From: Anthoceros angustus
Lineage: Eukaryota > Streptophyta > Anthocerotopsida > Anthocerotales > Anthocerotaceae
Direction: 5' to 3'
Length of the DNA stretch: 64,000 bases
Assembly (NCBI GenBank): GCA_010909165.1
Contig: VJWM01000019.1
Location: 1,612,001 to 1,676,000 of the forward strand
Both the position numbers and the translations under genes were made by a program. A model generated the notes under the pieces. The model did no database searches. It saw nothing but the letters and a program-made list of their open reading frames with translations, and was not told where the DNA came from. Below are positions 23,506 through 35,151 of this stretch, one piece after another (within the stretch, counting starts at the first letter, position 1; each line of letters opens with the position of its first letter).

Positions 23506-24087
23506 TCAGCTACTAGCAGCTACCTGGAAGCAGAGTGGAGAACCCATTTCCTCCTCCCACTGGCTGTGGACGTGGGTACCGCCTGCAGAGAGCACGAGAC
23601 ACGACGGATGCATTGAAGTGACGATACAGTCTCGGCGAGCAGCTTCCTGAAGATGAGACAGGGCAAAGGGAAAGGGTTCGTATAGTGCTCACATTGGAGA
23701 AGCTTATTCGAGCTGACATGGACCTTCTTTGGCGGTACGTCTCCTCACACGCCTTGTAAATCACAAACGAACCTCCAGCCACAAGAAACCCGAGCACAGC
23801 ACCAAACCACAGGGGTGCAGCTGCATCCGCATCCCCAATTCCCGCCAGTCAGAATGCAAAGACGAAGCTGCTGCAGAGCCTGGCAAGACAGATAAGAAAT
23901 TGATCTCACCTAGAGCGTACGCAGCCAGGGTGCCCAGGCCGGCCCCGGCAGCGCTCACCCCAACAGGAACCAGCGCCTTCCTCACCACCTTGTGCACTGT
24001 CTTGTAAAAGCGCGAGCGAACCACATTCCAGATCAAAGCGTACGCCTTGTCCTTCACCCAGTGCTTGAATCTCGCCCACCTGCCCAT
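23506..24087 (-). CDS. Small predicted membrane protein of unknown function
   Basis: A three-exon model fits: 23910-24087, 23693-23820 and 23506-23646, giving 148 residues. Residues 1-40 are basic and aromatic (MGRWARFKHWVKDKAYALIW). Two hydrophobic stretches follow: VPVGVSAAGAGLGTLAAYAL and, across the first splice, LWFGAVLGFLVAGGSFVIY. The tail begins KACEETYRQRRSMSARISFS. The first intron has clear GT-AG borders and matching phase. The second is only 46 bp, and if it is not spliced the frame still stays open to 23513, so the C-terminus is uncertain. A short organellar or ER two-helix protein is plausible. I do not recognise the family. It is divergent from the RsmI-like gene. Confidence 0.55.
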
Positions 24088-24653
24088 CCCTTTCCACTTC
24101 CGCTAGCAGCGATCACCCCTGTCCCTAGGTGAGATCACCTGATCAGAATCATCTCCAATAGCAAGCCTGCCCAATGCAGGACACGCGTCGAGTGCCCAAT
24201 GCAGGACACGCGTCGAGCGCCACACCGGCGGTCGCATCGAGTGCCAGAGCGGTACCGGTACACAAGATTTCGCACGAGAATTTAAAAACCTGGGGGCATG
24301 TAACGGCCGACATCTGCTCAGGCACAGGTCCCGTTTGGATTTAATTTGCAAGGCCCAGCCCCAAGGGAGTGCCTTTCCAGAAATTCTCAGGGGCCCCGAA
24401 AGGCCCAAGAGGGGGGTTGGAAAAAGTTTTCAACCAGCAATTGACGCGTCTCGGTTTGACCTCACAAACTGCGTCATTGCCCCAAGCGCAAAGATAACAA
24501 CACCTTGTGGAGGGCCTGCTCATATAGTGCCTGGCGGGTTCACGGTTTTACTGGTCCAATATGGGTTTATTCCGAGGTTCGTATTCCATGACCGGAGTTC
24601 CTGCCCGATACGACGGGGCAGGCTGGAGGGAAGGCAGCCAGTCCAGAGGTGTG
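24088..24653. promoter_or_regulatory. Shared divergent promoter region
   Basis: 566 bp separate the start codons of the small membrane-protein gene (minus) and the RsmI-like gene (plus). A short tandem repeat lies inside (GCCCAATGCAGGACACGCGTCGA, twice, ~24168-24218). No TATA box was recognised. Confidence 0.4.
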
Positions 24654-26620
24654 ATGCTGCGTGCTGTTTCCTCCTCCGCCTTGTGGCGGCCGGTTACGGG
24701 ACTTGCTTGGATTCGTGGTGGGCCCGGCAGGAGATGGTGGAGTCCGCAGGACAATGCTCCCTTCCTCGCCCCGTCTTTCTCTTGGGTTGCTCCTGGTGCG
24801 AAGGTTGCTGGTAGTGGAAGGCGAATTTGTGCAGCTGGTGAGACCCTCTTTGGGCTTGCACGAAGGGAGCAACTGCAAGTTGGAACCTGACAAGTGTGCT
24901 TGTTCTTGGCATAGGCAGCCTACAGGACGAGATTGTGGGGGCGGATGGTAGTGAAAATGGTGAAGAGCTTGAAGACATCCAGTCTGAGGATGAGCAGGCT
25001 GTGGAGCCAGGGAATCGTGGACGTGAGGCATGTTCTGTGACCTTTGGAATGGATTTTGTTTTATGCACGGAATGGCAGGAGAAAGCTCATTTTGTTTTAG
25101 GCACGATGTATCAGGGCAAGCTGGAGCCTGGGTTGTATCTGGTTGCAACCCCGATTGGGAATATGGAAGACATCACCTTTCGGTGAGGAAGTGTTAATGC
25201 AGTAGGAAGGAGACCATGTACTTTCCCAGGCAGCCGTGATGACGTACTGGAGTGGTTGATGAACGATGTGCAGTGCCATTCGAGTTTTGAAATCAGCTCA
25301 GCGGATTCTTGCTGAGGATACCAGGCATTCGAGGAAGCTGCTTACCTACTACAACATTCATACGCGCATGGTGTGTCATTAACTTCACGGTAGTCTCTTC
25401 AACATGCCATGTCCCTCTGCGAGCTTCATGTCTCTTACCGGGATAGTGGTTTGCTACTCATGGGTCAGCTGGTGCTGAAATGCAGACGAGTTACCACAAG
25501 TTCAACGAGACTGCCAGCCAACAGAAGATTGTGGAATGGCTGCAGACGACAGAGGACATCGTTGCTCTCATATGTGATGCAGGCACCCCGGGGATCAGTG
25601 ATCCTGGTGCTGATCTGGTATGCCTCACTCTACCATCCGCGCTGCCTTCTCCTGGCCTTGTAACATTCTGCCACTGACAAGCAGTTCACCTCTTAGGTGC
25701 TGGCTTGTGTGAGGGCAAAGGTTCCTGTGTATCCGATCCCCGGCCCTTCTGCTGTCATCACAGCGCTTATTGCATCCGGCTTGTCTACGGAAGAGTTCTC
25801 ATTCGGTGAGCTGCATTCTCTTCCCTTGCCCTCGTTGTGCAGATCGATACCTGAAGAAAGAGTGTGACTCAGTAATGTGCTGATGGCAGTTGGGTTTCTT
25901 CCAGCACAAGCAAGTGCACGAAGACAGAGGCTGACAGCTGCTGCTCAGTCCCCTGGCACGCAGATATTCTATGTTCCTCCCCACAAACTGCAAAGCATCC
26001 TTGAAGACTGTATACTTGCCTTTGGAGGCTCCAGGTCTCGGAACATGTTTACAGCAACAACCTGAGCCAAGCTTGTCCTTTCTCTCTCGCATGGCCTCAC
26101 CTTGAGCATGTATGTGGCAGGCAGTGTGTAGTTGCGAGAGAACTCACCAAAATTCATGAAGAAGTAGGTGAAAAATACCTTTCTGTGATGACACTCACTG
26201 TCACTGCTCTGGTTGTACATTTACGAAGAATGCTCGATGGTTTCGCAGTTTTGGCGAGGGGATCTGACCGAGGCCCAGGAGGAGTTTACCAAGAGAACCC
26301 CACGAGGGGAAGTCACACTGCTGGTGGCTGGCACTTCTGGTGAAGCCCTGCCAACAGAGGAAGAGGTGGAGTCTCGAATTGAGTTCTTGCTGGCCTCGGG
26401 AATATCTCCTTCAGAGGTACTGCCACGAGCACAGGGCGTTCAGGGCGCTCTTTGTTCATCTGATTGCTCAACACAGCTCTGTGCACCTTCGCAGGCCAGC
26501 AGACAAGTGGCAAAGGAAACCTCAATGAGGAGGAACGTTGTGTATCCTCTTGCTCTGAAGTTGTTCACACGTAAGCGTCAGGAGGATCAGGTAGCAGGGA
26601 GCAAGTGGACACGCAAGTAG
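24654..26620 (+). CDS. RsmI-type rRNA 2'-O-ribose methyltransferase, probably organellar
   Basis: RsmI methylates the 2'-O of a cytidine in the small-subunit rRNA decoding site using S-adenosylmethionine. In plants the homologue is expected in an organelle. Ten exons join with consistent phases: 24654-24837, 24915-25022, 25101-25182, 25274-25370, 25486-25617, 25697-25805, 25890-26034, 26121-26163, 26249-26416 and 26495-26620 (397 residues). The N-terminus (MLRAVSSSALWRPVTG) looks like a targeting peptide and an acidic linker follows. The tetrapyrrole-methylase fold starts with LYLVATPIGNMEDITF. Hallmarks follow: ILAEDTRHSRKLLTYYNI, SYHKFNE, ICDAGTPGISDPGADL, PGPSAVITALIASGLST, GFLPA, TQIFYVPPHKL, VVARELTKIHEEFWRG and GEVTLLVAG. 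The C-terminal helical region has ETSMRRNVVYPLALK, typical of RsmI. Introns are 77-115 bp. The first exon is the least certain part. Confidence 0.9.
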
Positions 26621-27227
26621 CATTAGCAGAAGGCTCCTGTGATGCTGCTGGGTTCCACTCCCACTAGCATCTAATGGTACACATGCATGTCATGTTAGAT
26701 CTTGCCTTGAAATAAACCAGGTGCATGAAAACCTGCTCAACAAGGACTACCACTGGGCATAGCAGACCTGAAGGAGCAGTACCCGTATCCACCAAGTTGT
26801 CTGGCGCCACTACTCCACTGCCCAATAGCCTCGACCACCTCCACATCAAACTGGAGTGACGGCGTATATGTGACGCTGATTCGGCTGCAGCCTGGGGACT
26901 AGTGGCTCCTGTAGCGAGCTCGAGCCTGCTTACTGTCATTGATCAAGCTGAAACCAGTTGGCTTTCCCTTTGATACTTGATTGTCGTAGAATAGCCTAAA
27001 CGCTACGTTAGCCCGGAGGACGATTCTCTTTCGGTACGTATTCCTAGAACAGCGGGATCAATTTCAACTGTAGAAACCGATTTGTTATAATCCACGAGCA
27101 AATGTAGCTACAGCAGCTTACCGTGGCGCTTTGTTGTGTATGGACAAATGGAGGAGGCAGGCCTCATGTTGGCTAAGCTTGTCACTTTTGCTTGCCTTCT
27201 CAAGACTTGTGGAAGCAAATTGTGGTG
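26621..27227. other. Intergenic, no gene seen
   Basis: Downstream of the RsmI-like gene. It holds an ATAAA-type site near 26710 and otherwise only short, unsupported ORFs. Confidence 0.5.
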
Positions 27228-28051
27228 AACTGGGAGGCTGCCAGGGCAAGGGACCGTTGGATGTTAAGGTTGTGGTCAAGCTCCAAGAAATCAGCTGTTG
27301 CTTGGAGCTGAGCACATTATTGCAGCTATCCAGAAACTGATGGCCTTGATTTTGATGGTTGCTGTGGCAAATCTCCGTCTCATCAGTTCACGTGTTTGTT
27401 GCAGGTAAGAAAATCGACTTCATTAAAGCTTGTGGCTGGGTAGGTCTTACTGCCAGCTAGGTTCACCTGGTTTAGTTTGATTGTACGAGACTCGGCTGCT
27501 GTGACCGCAGGAACCAGGAAAGGTCGATCAAGGTCTGCCAAGAAGGAAGACACTGCAGAGCAGCCCTTGAAAAGGGGCAGGGCTACAAAAGCCAAGACAA
27601 TTGCTACTAGGCAGCAGAAGGCAGCAGTTGGGCACGGCACTAGAAGTCAATCTGTAGCAGTGTCCAGAAAGGGCTTGCAGTGTACAGAACGGCTTGCAAT
27701 CCGAGAACTACCTCCTCTCCAGTCTGGTCTCGTCAATTCAGCAGTTTACAAGCGTTGGGTGCGTACGGATGTGTTCAGGAGATATGTCCTGGTGCTACAT
27801 TTCCCAACATAACAAGCTGCGTGCACACGAGATGGGGAACCTGGGTTGCGGGTTTGCATGTCGCTTCTGAGGAGGCCTGCTTCTCTGGTTTGATCCTCTC
27901 AGCAGCAGCTTGGAGACCTTCAAGTAGCATTCCACTTTTTGTAGAGGAATAGCAAGACATGAGAGAGAGTTCAGGTATCGAACATCGGCTATATTTTTGT
28001 TCTTGGGGAATAAAATGTAAGACCCACTTTCAGGGTTTCGGTTAGCAGTTG
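27228..28051 (+). pseudogene. Fragment of the FPG1 3' end plus its downstream ORF
   Basis: A genomic-type copy of 42190-43681 with three internal deletions (corresponding to about 42450-42718, 42910-43240 and 43402-43480). It retains intronic sequence and FPG1 exon 9 (GKKIDFIK-like), then jumps into the charged C-terminus (TRKGRSRSAKKEDT, PLKRGRATKAK). Next it jumps into the downstream ORF (TACNPR then SSPVWSRQFSSLQALGAYG-like) and its AATAAA signal. The retained introns rule out a processed copy. It cannot encode a glycosylase. Confidence 0.85.
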
Positions 28052-28545
28052 TTCAGTATGCTGTAGAAAAAGCCAGCCTTCGTAAGGCAGTCGGATCAGG
28101 TGCAGGGCGCTCTGCCGAGCAATGGCTTCGCTGAGGTAGGCGCTGTCCAGCATAGCAGACAACTTTCTACAAGTGTTTTTGTGTAGTTAAATAAATTGGT
28201 TATTCTAGAAGGATGACTGCTGGAAGTAGAATCTCTAACTACCTTCCGACGTCACAGACGAACTACAAGGTATCAGCAATCACATGCCATCACACAGATC
28301 CCTGTGAACCAGGGAGCCATTTCTCTCTCCCAAAATTCTGTAGCGTCTGCATCTCCATCAAAGGTGCTTGAGTTACAGATGCCGAAGCGCAGTTCATTAC
28401 GTTTGGCACGGCTAGTTCTATAAGAACAGAAACATGGCTTCGCACAGAAAATTTTCCAAGCAAAATAGAAGACCTCATTCTCATTTCCCAACCCAAATTA
28501 TGTCCTACATCCCTGTGTTGAATGAAGGTCTGCGTTGCACAATCC
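28052..28545 (+). pseudogene. Fragment of the end of the conserved unknown gene plus its 3' flank
   Basis: A copy of 38747-39242, about 85-90% identical by eye. It begins inside the last exon of the unknown gene (ending RSAEQWL) and continues through its 3' flank to CTGCGTTGC. It joins directly to the FPG1-derived fragment at 28051/28052, although in the source the two pieces lie in the opposite order 3 kb apart. Confidence 0.85.
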
Positions 28546-29062
28546 TTGTTACAGGGCAGACACAATCTCACATAAGCAGCGATGAGCGAAAGCGTGCTCA
28601 GCACGCTGCCAACGGTGACGACAGGAACAGGAGTGGTTATTGAAATCCCTTTGAAGGCCTGGTGATCTCACGCCTTCAAGATCAAGGACCTTGGTGAAAC
28701 AAGCACGACCGCAGGTCGGCAAGCAACCGCATCTGCTGCCGGAGGCCAAGATCGATAGCTGCTGTGCCCAGGAAGGGTGCCGGACCACCACCACCACCAT
28801 AGCGGCGATACGTCGTGCCACCTTCGCCGCCGCCGCCACCGCCTCACACCTTGAGAAGCAACACAGCCTTTACACTTTTAATTGTTTACTTGACGCCAAT
28901 AAAATATAAAATTAAGTCGTTCGTAAGTGTCAAAATTCGTGTCAGCCGTGAAAGGAACAATGGGGCTGATGCTGTACGTGGGACCATGTGCTCTGGCCGA
29001 AAAAAGTAGCAGCCTGCTAGATGGCAGCCTGGCAAAGTCGGACTCCAACCCTGCGGCCAAGT
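28546..29062. other. Intergenic, no gene seen
   Basis: Contains a run of CACCACCACC / GCCGCCGCC trinucleotides near 28785-28845 and a short AT-rich stretch (28870-28920). No supported gene. Confidence 0.5.
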
Positions 29063-31008
29063 TCACCGAACTTCCGTCGCCTTGAGGTAGTTGTCAGCAG
29101 CCACAGCCACTGACTGAACTGTTACCGGCACACCTCGACCCATCTACACTCTCAACCAGACTAGATTGGTCTCGTTTTCATATACTTAAACGAAGAACAA
29201 ACAGCTGTACCGGAGGCCAAGGAAAACGAGCTTACCGTAGATGTCAGATAAATCTTATGCACGTATCCCGCATACCGTGAGCCTGGAGATCAGTTGATCC
29301 ACAACATGAGGACACTTCACAACAAGAAACGACGCTATACGTATGCAGGGACTCACTTTTCTTCAACCCCACGGGTTTAGCTCCCAATAGCGCAGCCACG
29401 AAGGCAGCGATATTCTCTTGCAGAGCTGCTTCGGAGAAGCTAACCTGTCAGAGGTTACCCTTGGTGATCAGTCAGTCACCTTTTGCTGTTAGGCAACGAG
29501 AGAAAGCCTGAAGATTTCTACAATATCAACGAGAATGAACGTTTACACTACAAGAGTGACCAGGGCTAGGACCGCCTGCCTTGCCGAGTCCAGCGTGAAC
29601 GATGCCAGTTTTGTCCACTCTGAAGTCAACTCGTCCCTGTTTGGCAGCTTTCACCGCTTCCGCAACATTGTTCGTCACAGAGCCTACCTGCCAGAGAGAG
29701 CGAATTAAGTTCCTGAACTAGAAACACACTGAACTGTTGGACAAACAAACCTCAAGGTAGAACCCAAAATCACCTTCGGATTTGGCATTAGCCCTCTGGG
29801 CCCTAAAATGCGTGCCACCTGTTGAAGACAGAACAGTGAGGTCTCGCACACACGGGCACTGCTGCCTATTTGACACCGCATCTAGTCAACTTGAACCTTT
29901 AACAGAACTCAAAGCGAGACACGCAAAATCAGCCTATCAGCCACAACCTTGCCGAGTTTCGGCATAAAAGCTGGAGTGGCAATGCATTTATCAAACTCCA
30001 ATTTTCCCCCACCTGCAAAGCAAGTGCAATACGCATCAACACCTAGTTATTCACGGCCCTCAGACCACATTAGGCCAGGCACAAAATGTGACCATTGCTT
30101 CCCATAACAGGACGCAACTTACCATCCTTAATGGCATTCACTAGCTCGTCAGCACCAACAATGTCCGCTCCCGCAGCTTCAGCTTCCTGAGCAGCTGCCC
30201 CCTCCGCGAACACTGCCACCCTCACCACCTATTCCCAGCATGAATTCACATTGCTTGCCCTAGCACATAAAAGGCAGGACAATGGCCGAGCTCATACAAC
30301 GTAGGATGAGCAACAACACTGACCTTCCCACTACCATGGGGAAGAGTTGCAGCACCACGGACCATCTGCAACCAACACAAAACCACAAACCCTAATAAAC
30401 CACACCGTTCCCCACCCCTTTCTCCCCTCCCCCCCAATGCAAATTCAAGACACCACAAAAACCGACCTGATCTCCTCGCCGTGGATCAACACCGAGCCGA
30501 ACATGAGCCTCCACAGTCTCATCGAATCGAGCACGGGCCCCTGTCTACATCCCGAAAATGCAAGCCAATCAGCTCCGAGACCTGCCATCCTCCATTCAAA
30601 CGGGCAGCAACTTCCTCCCACCTTCACAAGCCGGATGGCATCCATCAACCCGACCGGATCCGGCCGCTTCTCGAACTTCTTGGCAGCGAATCCAGGAACT
30701 GGAATTTCCTCAACCTTCGGCTTCGGAACCCGCTTCACGGCCGCCTGCTGCTGCCTCACCACAGCCTCCGGCACCTCCACACGCACCCGATCCTCCGGCA
30801 GCGGCGCCACCCGCGGCTTCTGCAGCTGCACCAGCAGCTCCGAGAGGTTGTATGCGCCGCCGGAGGACGAAGCGGGATCAGCGCTTCCGCCACCATTTCC
30901 CGCATCAGCCGAGAAACATCGACAGGACCGGCAAGCCGCCGTCGCCCGCCCTCCCACAGACGGAAGCAGCCGCTGCCTGGCCGCCCGCATCGCCATCCCC
31001 GACGCCAT
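29063..31008 (-). CDS. Large-subunit ribosomal protein uL1, organellar (probably mitochondrial)
   Basis: uL1 binds 23S-type rRNA at the L1 stalk and helps release tRNA from the E site. Ten minus-strand exons agree in phase: 30622-31008, 30467-30544, 30324-30365, 30123-30228, 29948-30012, 29774-29818, 29580-29687, 29357-29444, 29236-29282 and 29063-29143 (348 residues). The N-terminus ([20 protein letters not shown], Arg-rich, no acids) resembles a mitochondrial presequence, and a proline-rich linker precedes the L1 domain. Diagnostic blocks are [105 protein letters not shown] and MGRGVPV. The intron after exon 7 starts with GC (AAG|GCAGGC). A long plus-strand ORF over exon 1 is a GC-rich shadow. 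It is divergent from SufB. Confidence 0.92.
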
Positions 31009-31476
31009 CGTCTCCCATCCAATTCTCGAACCCCTGATTGCAAATTACCTCACTGAAAAAATCGAAGAATAAGCACGTTTCATTTCACGAACCAAGGCTA
31101 GACGAGGCAAAATCTTCGAGCGCTTGGCCTCCATGCGAAAGCCACGCGCGGAATATTTACCCGGTCAGTTTCACCCGGCAGGTCACCTGCACGAGACTCG
31201 CAGCGAGCAATGGGAGACGGCCACGTCTGCCGTGAGCATCCTCGGGCCTGTGGAGCTCTGGTGCAGGAATTTTGTGTGGAGCGTGAAGCCAAGGAGAGAT
31301 GCCGGCACCATAGAGTGCGGACGCGGGTCGTGAAGAGTTTTCGGATAGAAACGTGGGTTGCATCGCGAATTCCAGGCTAGCGGTGGAGGAGGGTGTCGAG
31401 GCAGGGAGCGGGAAGGGATAGATTTTGTGGGTTGTAGAATTTCTCTGAGCTTTCGGGGGATTCTGGATTGTCCAGG
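31009..31476. promoter_or_regulatory. Shared divergent promoter of uL1 and SufB
   Basis: 468 bp separate the two start codons, which face away from each other. Both products are predicted to go to organelles. No TATA box or known cis-element could be assigned. Confidence 0.45.
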
Positions 31477-33303
31477 ATGACAGCAACGGTGGCGGTTTGC
31501 GGGGCTGTGGGAGCTGCTGCGGGAGCGTCTTCCTCTCAGCCCTTGGTGGGCGGTTTGAGGACGAGGCAGCCGGGGAGGGGATGGCAGTCTCTAGGGTTCT
31601 CCAACAGCGCGGGATTCGGGTCGCTGGATTTGGTAGCACAGGCTGTGCGTGCCGAGGAGCGGCCAGAGGTGCGTCGGTTTGGTATCAGGTGTGACGCTAC
31701 AGCTGCGGAGGCAGCTGCCGAGGCGTCCTCTTCTGTTGTGCTGGAGAAGAAGAGCTCCAGCGAGGAGACCATACAGAATTTCCTCCAGCGGGAATACAAG
31801 TGGGGGTTTGTGTCGGATATTGAGTCGGTGTCTATCCCGAAGGGGCTGTCGGAGGAGACTATCAGGTTGATATCGGCGAAGAAGAAGGAGCCGGAGTGGA
31901 TGCTAACTTTCCGTCTGAATGCGTACAAGCAATGGCTGAAGATGAAGGAGCCGGCCTGGAGCGATAACCGCTACCCGAGTATCGACTTTCAGGATATTTG
32001 CTACTACACGGAGCCCAAGCAGCAGGAGAAGAAGCAGAGCTTGGATGAGGTTGATCCTGACTTGTTGGAGACGTTTGCCAAGCTCGGAATTCCTCTTACA
32101 GAACAGAAGCGGCTGGCGAATGTGGCTGTGGATGCTGTTTTCGACAGCGTGTCTATTGCTACCACGCATAGGAAGACGTTAGCGGCTTCGGGAGTCATCT
32201 TCTGTTCGATATCCGAGGCTGTGAGGGAGTATCCCGAGCTTATTAAGAAGTATCTAGGCAAGGTTGTTCCTGTTACTGACAACTACTACGCTGCTTTGAA
32301 CTCTGCAGTGTTCAGTGATGGGTCCTTCTGCTACATACCGAAGAACACGGTGTGCCCCATGGACATTTCCACGTACTTCAGGATTAATGCTCTGGAGACA
32401 GGACAGTTTGAGAGGACCTTGATTATAGCCGAGGAAGGAAGCGAAGTTAACTATCTCGAAGGCTGCACAGCCCCTTCGTATGATAGAAATCAGCTTCATG
32501 CTGCGGTCGTGGAGCTGTTTTGTGCGGAGCGTGCGAAAATCAACTACTCTACTGTGCAGAATTGGTATGCAGGTGACGACCAAGGGAAGGGTGGTATATA
32601 CAACTTTGTCACCAAAAGAGGGCTGTGTGATGGGGCCAACTCTTTGATCTCCTGGACTCAAGTGGAGACGGGATCTGCAATCACCTGGAAGTACCCGAGT
32701 GTGGTGTTGAAAGGGGACAACTCGGTGGGCGAGTTTTACTCTGTGGCGCTGACAAACAAAATGCAGCAGGCAGACACTGGGACGAAAATGATCCATGTTG
32801 GAAAGAACACACGAAGCCGAATCATCTCCAAAGGAATATCAGCCGGCCAATCTCGGAACTGCTACAGGGGTCTGGTACAGGTGCAACCTTCAGCTCACAA
32901 TTCGAGGAACTTCTCTCAGTGTGATTCAATGCTGATTGGTGATAAAGCTGGTGCCAACACGTATCCTTACATTCAGGTATGCCGTCTGCTATCAGGTTTA
33001 GAAGGTCATGTGGAGTCTATTGTGCTCCAAGACCCCTCGTCGTTGTCCCTTACACCATGATGTTTCCCTTCTTTGTGGCCACAGGTAAAAGATCCAACAG
33101 CAAGAGTTGAGCACGAAGCAAGCACCTCGAAAATCAGTGACGACCAGCTTTTCTACTTCAGACAAAGAGGCATTGATACAGAAAGGGCCGTTGCTGCAAT
33201 CATCAGCGGCTTCTGCAGGGATGTCTTCAACAAGCTCCCCCGAGAGTTCGCTTCAGAAGTTAACCAGCTAATGAGTCTGAAGCTGGAGGGTAGTGTCGGA
33301 TAA
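31477..33303 (+). CDS. SUFB: Plastid Fe-S cluster assembly scaffold protein SufB
   Basis: SufB forms the SufBC2D complex that builds Fe-S clusters in plastids using sulfur delivered by SufS/SufE. Two exons (31477-32976 and 33085-33303) encode 572 residues. The 108-bp intron is GT-AG in phase 0. The first ATG (31477) is preferred over an in-frame upstream TTG. The N-terminal ~75 residues ([20 protein letters not shown], Ser/Ala-rich) fit a transit peptide. Conserved SufB blocks follow: [119 protein letters not shown] and, in exon 2, the end of the beta-helix core with [28 protein letters not shown]. The sequence appears intact. Unspliced reading gives an early stop in the intron. Confidence 0.96.
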
Positions 33304-34069
33304 TTGCTCAGCAACTTGGGTGCGCCTCTTGCCGTGCGGTTTCCTCTTGTATTATTTTTAAGCACTTATTAGTAAGAGTCCATGTGAGCCTTGCCCACAG
33401 CAAGGAAAGGCATCTTTGAGCTGGTTTGCAACAGGAGAAGGTTCCTAGTGACGAGCGAGCCGTGGCCCCCAAACGGTTGTAACGCCGCATAGTCCTCCAA
33501 GAAGCATTCTCCAAGATGCAGTCAGTCCTGACGTCGCTGTGGGATGCAACGGCCTGTGATGCACTGCAACTAAAGCCACTGCGGATCCGGGAGGCTAAAC
33601 ATGAGGCTAGCAAGCACTCAGATTCAGCAGCTTGTAGATTTCGATGTGTGAATTGTACCCTGGTATGTGTTCGATGTCATATTTGGCTTCAATCTTTGTC
33701 ATCTCGGTCTTCCTAACCATCAAACCTCTAAACTAGGTCTAGTTTTCCAAACGCCGTGAGGCGTCCTTTAGCGATAAGCCCGAGCCCTTGTTCCGGTCAG
33801 CCAAAGCCCGAGCGCGTAACGAGACCGACAAGGCAAATCTCACTTGTTTTCAAGAACTATTAGAACAGGGTAAGAGCCCTTCCCACTAACTCTCGTGAGG
33901 GTTGAGGGTTTGTCTTCGTTATGATCACTAAAGTTTTTGCACGAAATTGATATACCTATTTTTGCATACACTCAGTGGTCTGGTAGATCTGTCACTATTG
34001 CATACCGAGATATGAGAAAACATGTGATCTCAACCATGGATTTCAATGCCACCTTGTTGTTGTGTGGTA
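33304..34069. other. 3' flank of SufB, no gene seen
   Basis: No supported ORF. 33730-33840 contains GCCCGAGC twice and CCGTGAGGCGTCC, which may be repeat-derived. It ends at the border of the foldback element. Confidence 0.45.
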
Positions 34070-34072
34070 TTG

Positions 34073-34800
34073 GTTATGGAATACCGATATGGTCACTCGG
34101 CATCGTGTGTGTGTGACTTTTTTTTTTGGGTGTACGCTACAGAAATATGCCATGACATCTTTCAGATATTTGCATACAATATACGTATAATACGTGCCAC
34201 ATCAGCTTCTGTAGCTTCATACGCGGGGCAAAAACTTTCTACGACACGATGATAGCCTGGTGTTCTGATTGTGTCATGCATGCGCATGTTTTCTTGTTTA
34301 GGGTTTTAGGGTTCCGATCACCACACATACATGTTAAACAGGCAGCCAAGACACACATACTGCACCCCATAGGGGACAGGCCTAGCAAACATTGCAGCCC
34401 TATATGCAGCCAGTGCCAAACACTGTAGCTTTGCACGTAAGGGCAAACGCACTCAGCCGCGTCGCAAACATAGACGATGAGTGCAGCGCAAACGCAATTG
34501 CAAATGGTGGGCACAACGCAAACGCAACCGCTCACATACAGCACCCAGTGCCGCAATGGCGCGGCAACGCAAATGACCCTAAACGCAACCCTAAACCCGA
34601 GAGAAGAAAGGTTTCTGTATATCGTGAAAGCTTTGTGTGCATCATGGGGTAGGTTGACGACATCGGTACACCGGGTGGCCGCAGCCCCGATCGATGTGGT
34701 CATGCATGACCTACCGAAATAGTTCCGCCGTATACGGCAAGACTGTTTCTTTCTGTCCACAACCCTAAAAAAATGTGGATGCCGATGATGGATCCAGATT
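34073..34800 (+). repeat. Left inverted-repeat arm
   Basis: Pairs with 36000-36753 on the other strand. Contains TTTAGGGTTTTAGGG at ~34300 and CCCTAAACGCAACCCTAAAC at ~34578. ORFs inside mirror those of the right arm and are not supported as genes. Confidence 0.8.
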
Positions 34801-34961
34801 CCATACACGGCGAAAGAGTGAAGGAGGGCGGGAATACTTACCAGCGAAATCTCAAAGGTATGGAATACCGATCTCGTCACGGAGCCGTTTAGGGTTTTTT
34901 TTTCGATGGTGACAAAAGAAGTTTTTCTGCCGCATATGGCGGGAAAACTTCTCATGTCACA

Positions 34962-35022
34962 CACTTGACGACATCGGCCGTGGGCGCTTGCCCCCCTCGT
35001 GTCTCGATGTCGTCAAGTGGTG
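34962..35022. repeat. Short perfect-stem palindrome in the element core
   Basis: CACTTGACGACATCG at the left pairs with CGATGTCGTCAAGTG at the right, with a ~25-bp spacer (GCCGTGGGCGCTTGCCCCCCTCGT). The arms are followed by TGTGTGA on both sides. A strong hairpin would form in single-stranded DNA or RNA. Confidence 0.75.
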
Positions 35023-35151
35023 TGTGAAGATTCTTTTTAGGTTGTGACACACAAGGTTTTCTTTTTTAGGGCTGTCAGAACATGGACCTTCGCACATCCA
35101 TCCTGCATGACCCCATCTGCCCGTCAGTTTGCCATAAACAAACCGTCACCA

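Noticed and set aside
24560-25148. Long minus ORF (193 codons) over the RsmI start
   Set aside because: Proline-rich shadow opposite phase-consistent RsmI exons.
30347-31072. 241-codon plus-strand ORF, and two more overlapping ones
   Set aside because: It lies antisense to uL1 exon 1, which has clear uL1 homology and phase-consistent splicing. The plus ORF is a shadow of GC-rich coding DNA.
32254-32796. 180-codon minus ORF inside SufB
   Set aside because: Shadow of the SufB coding strand.
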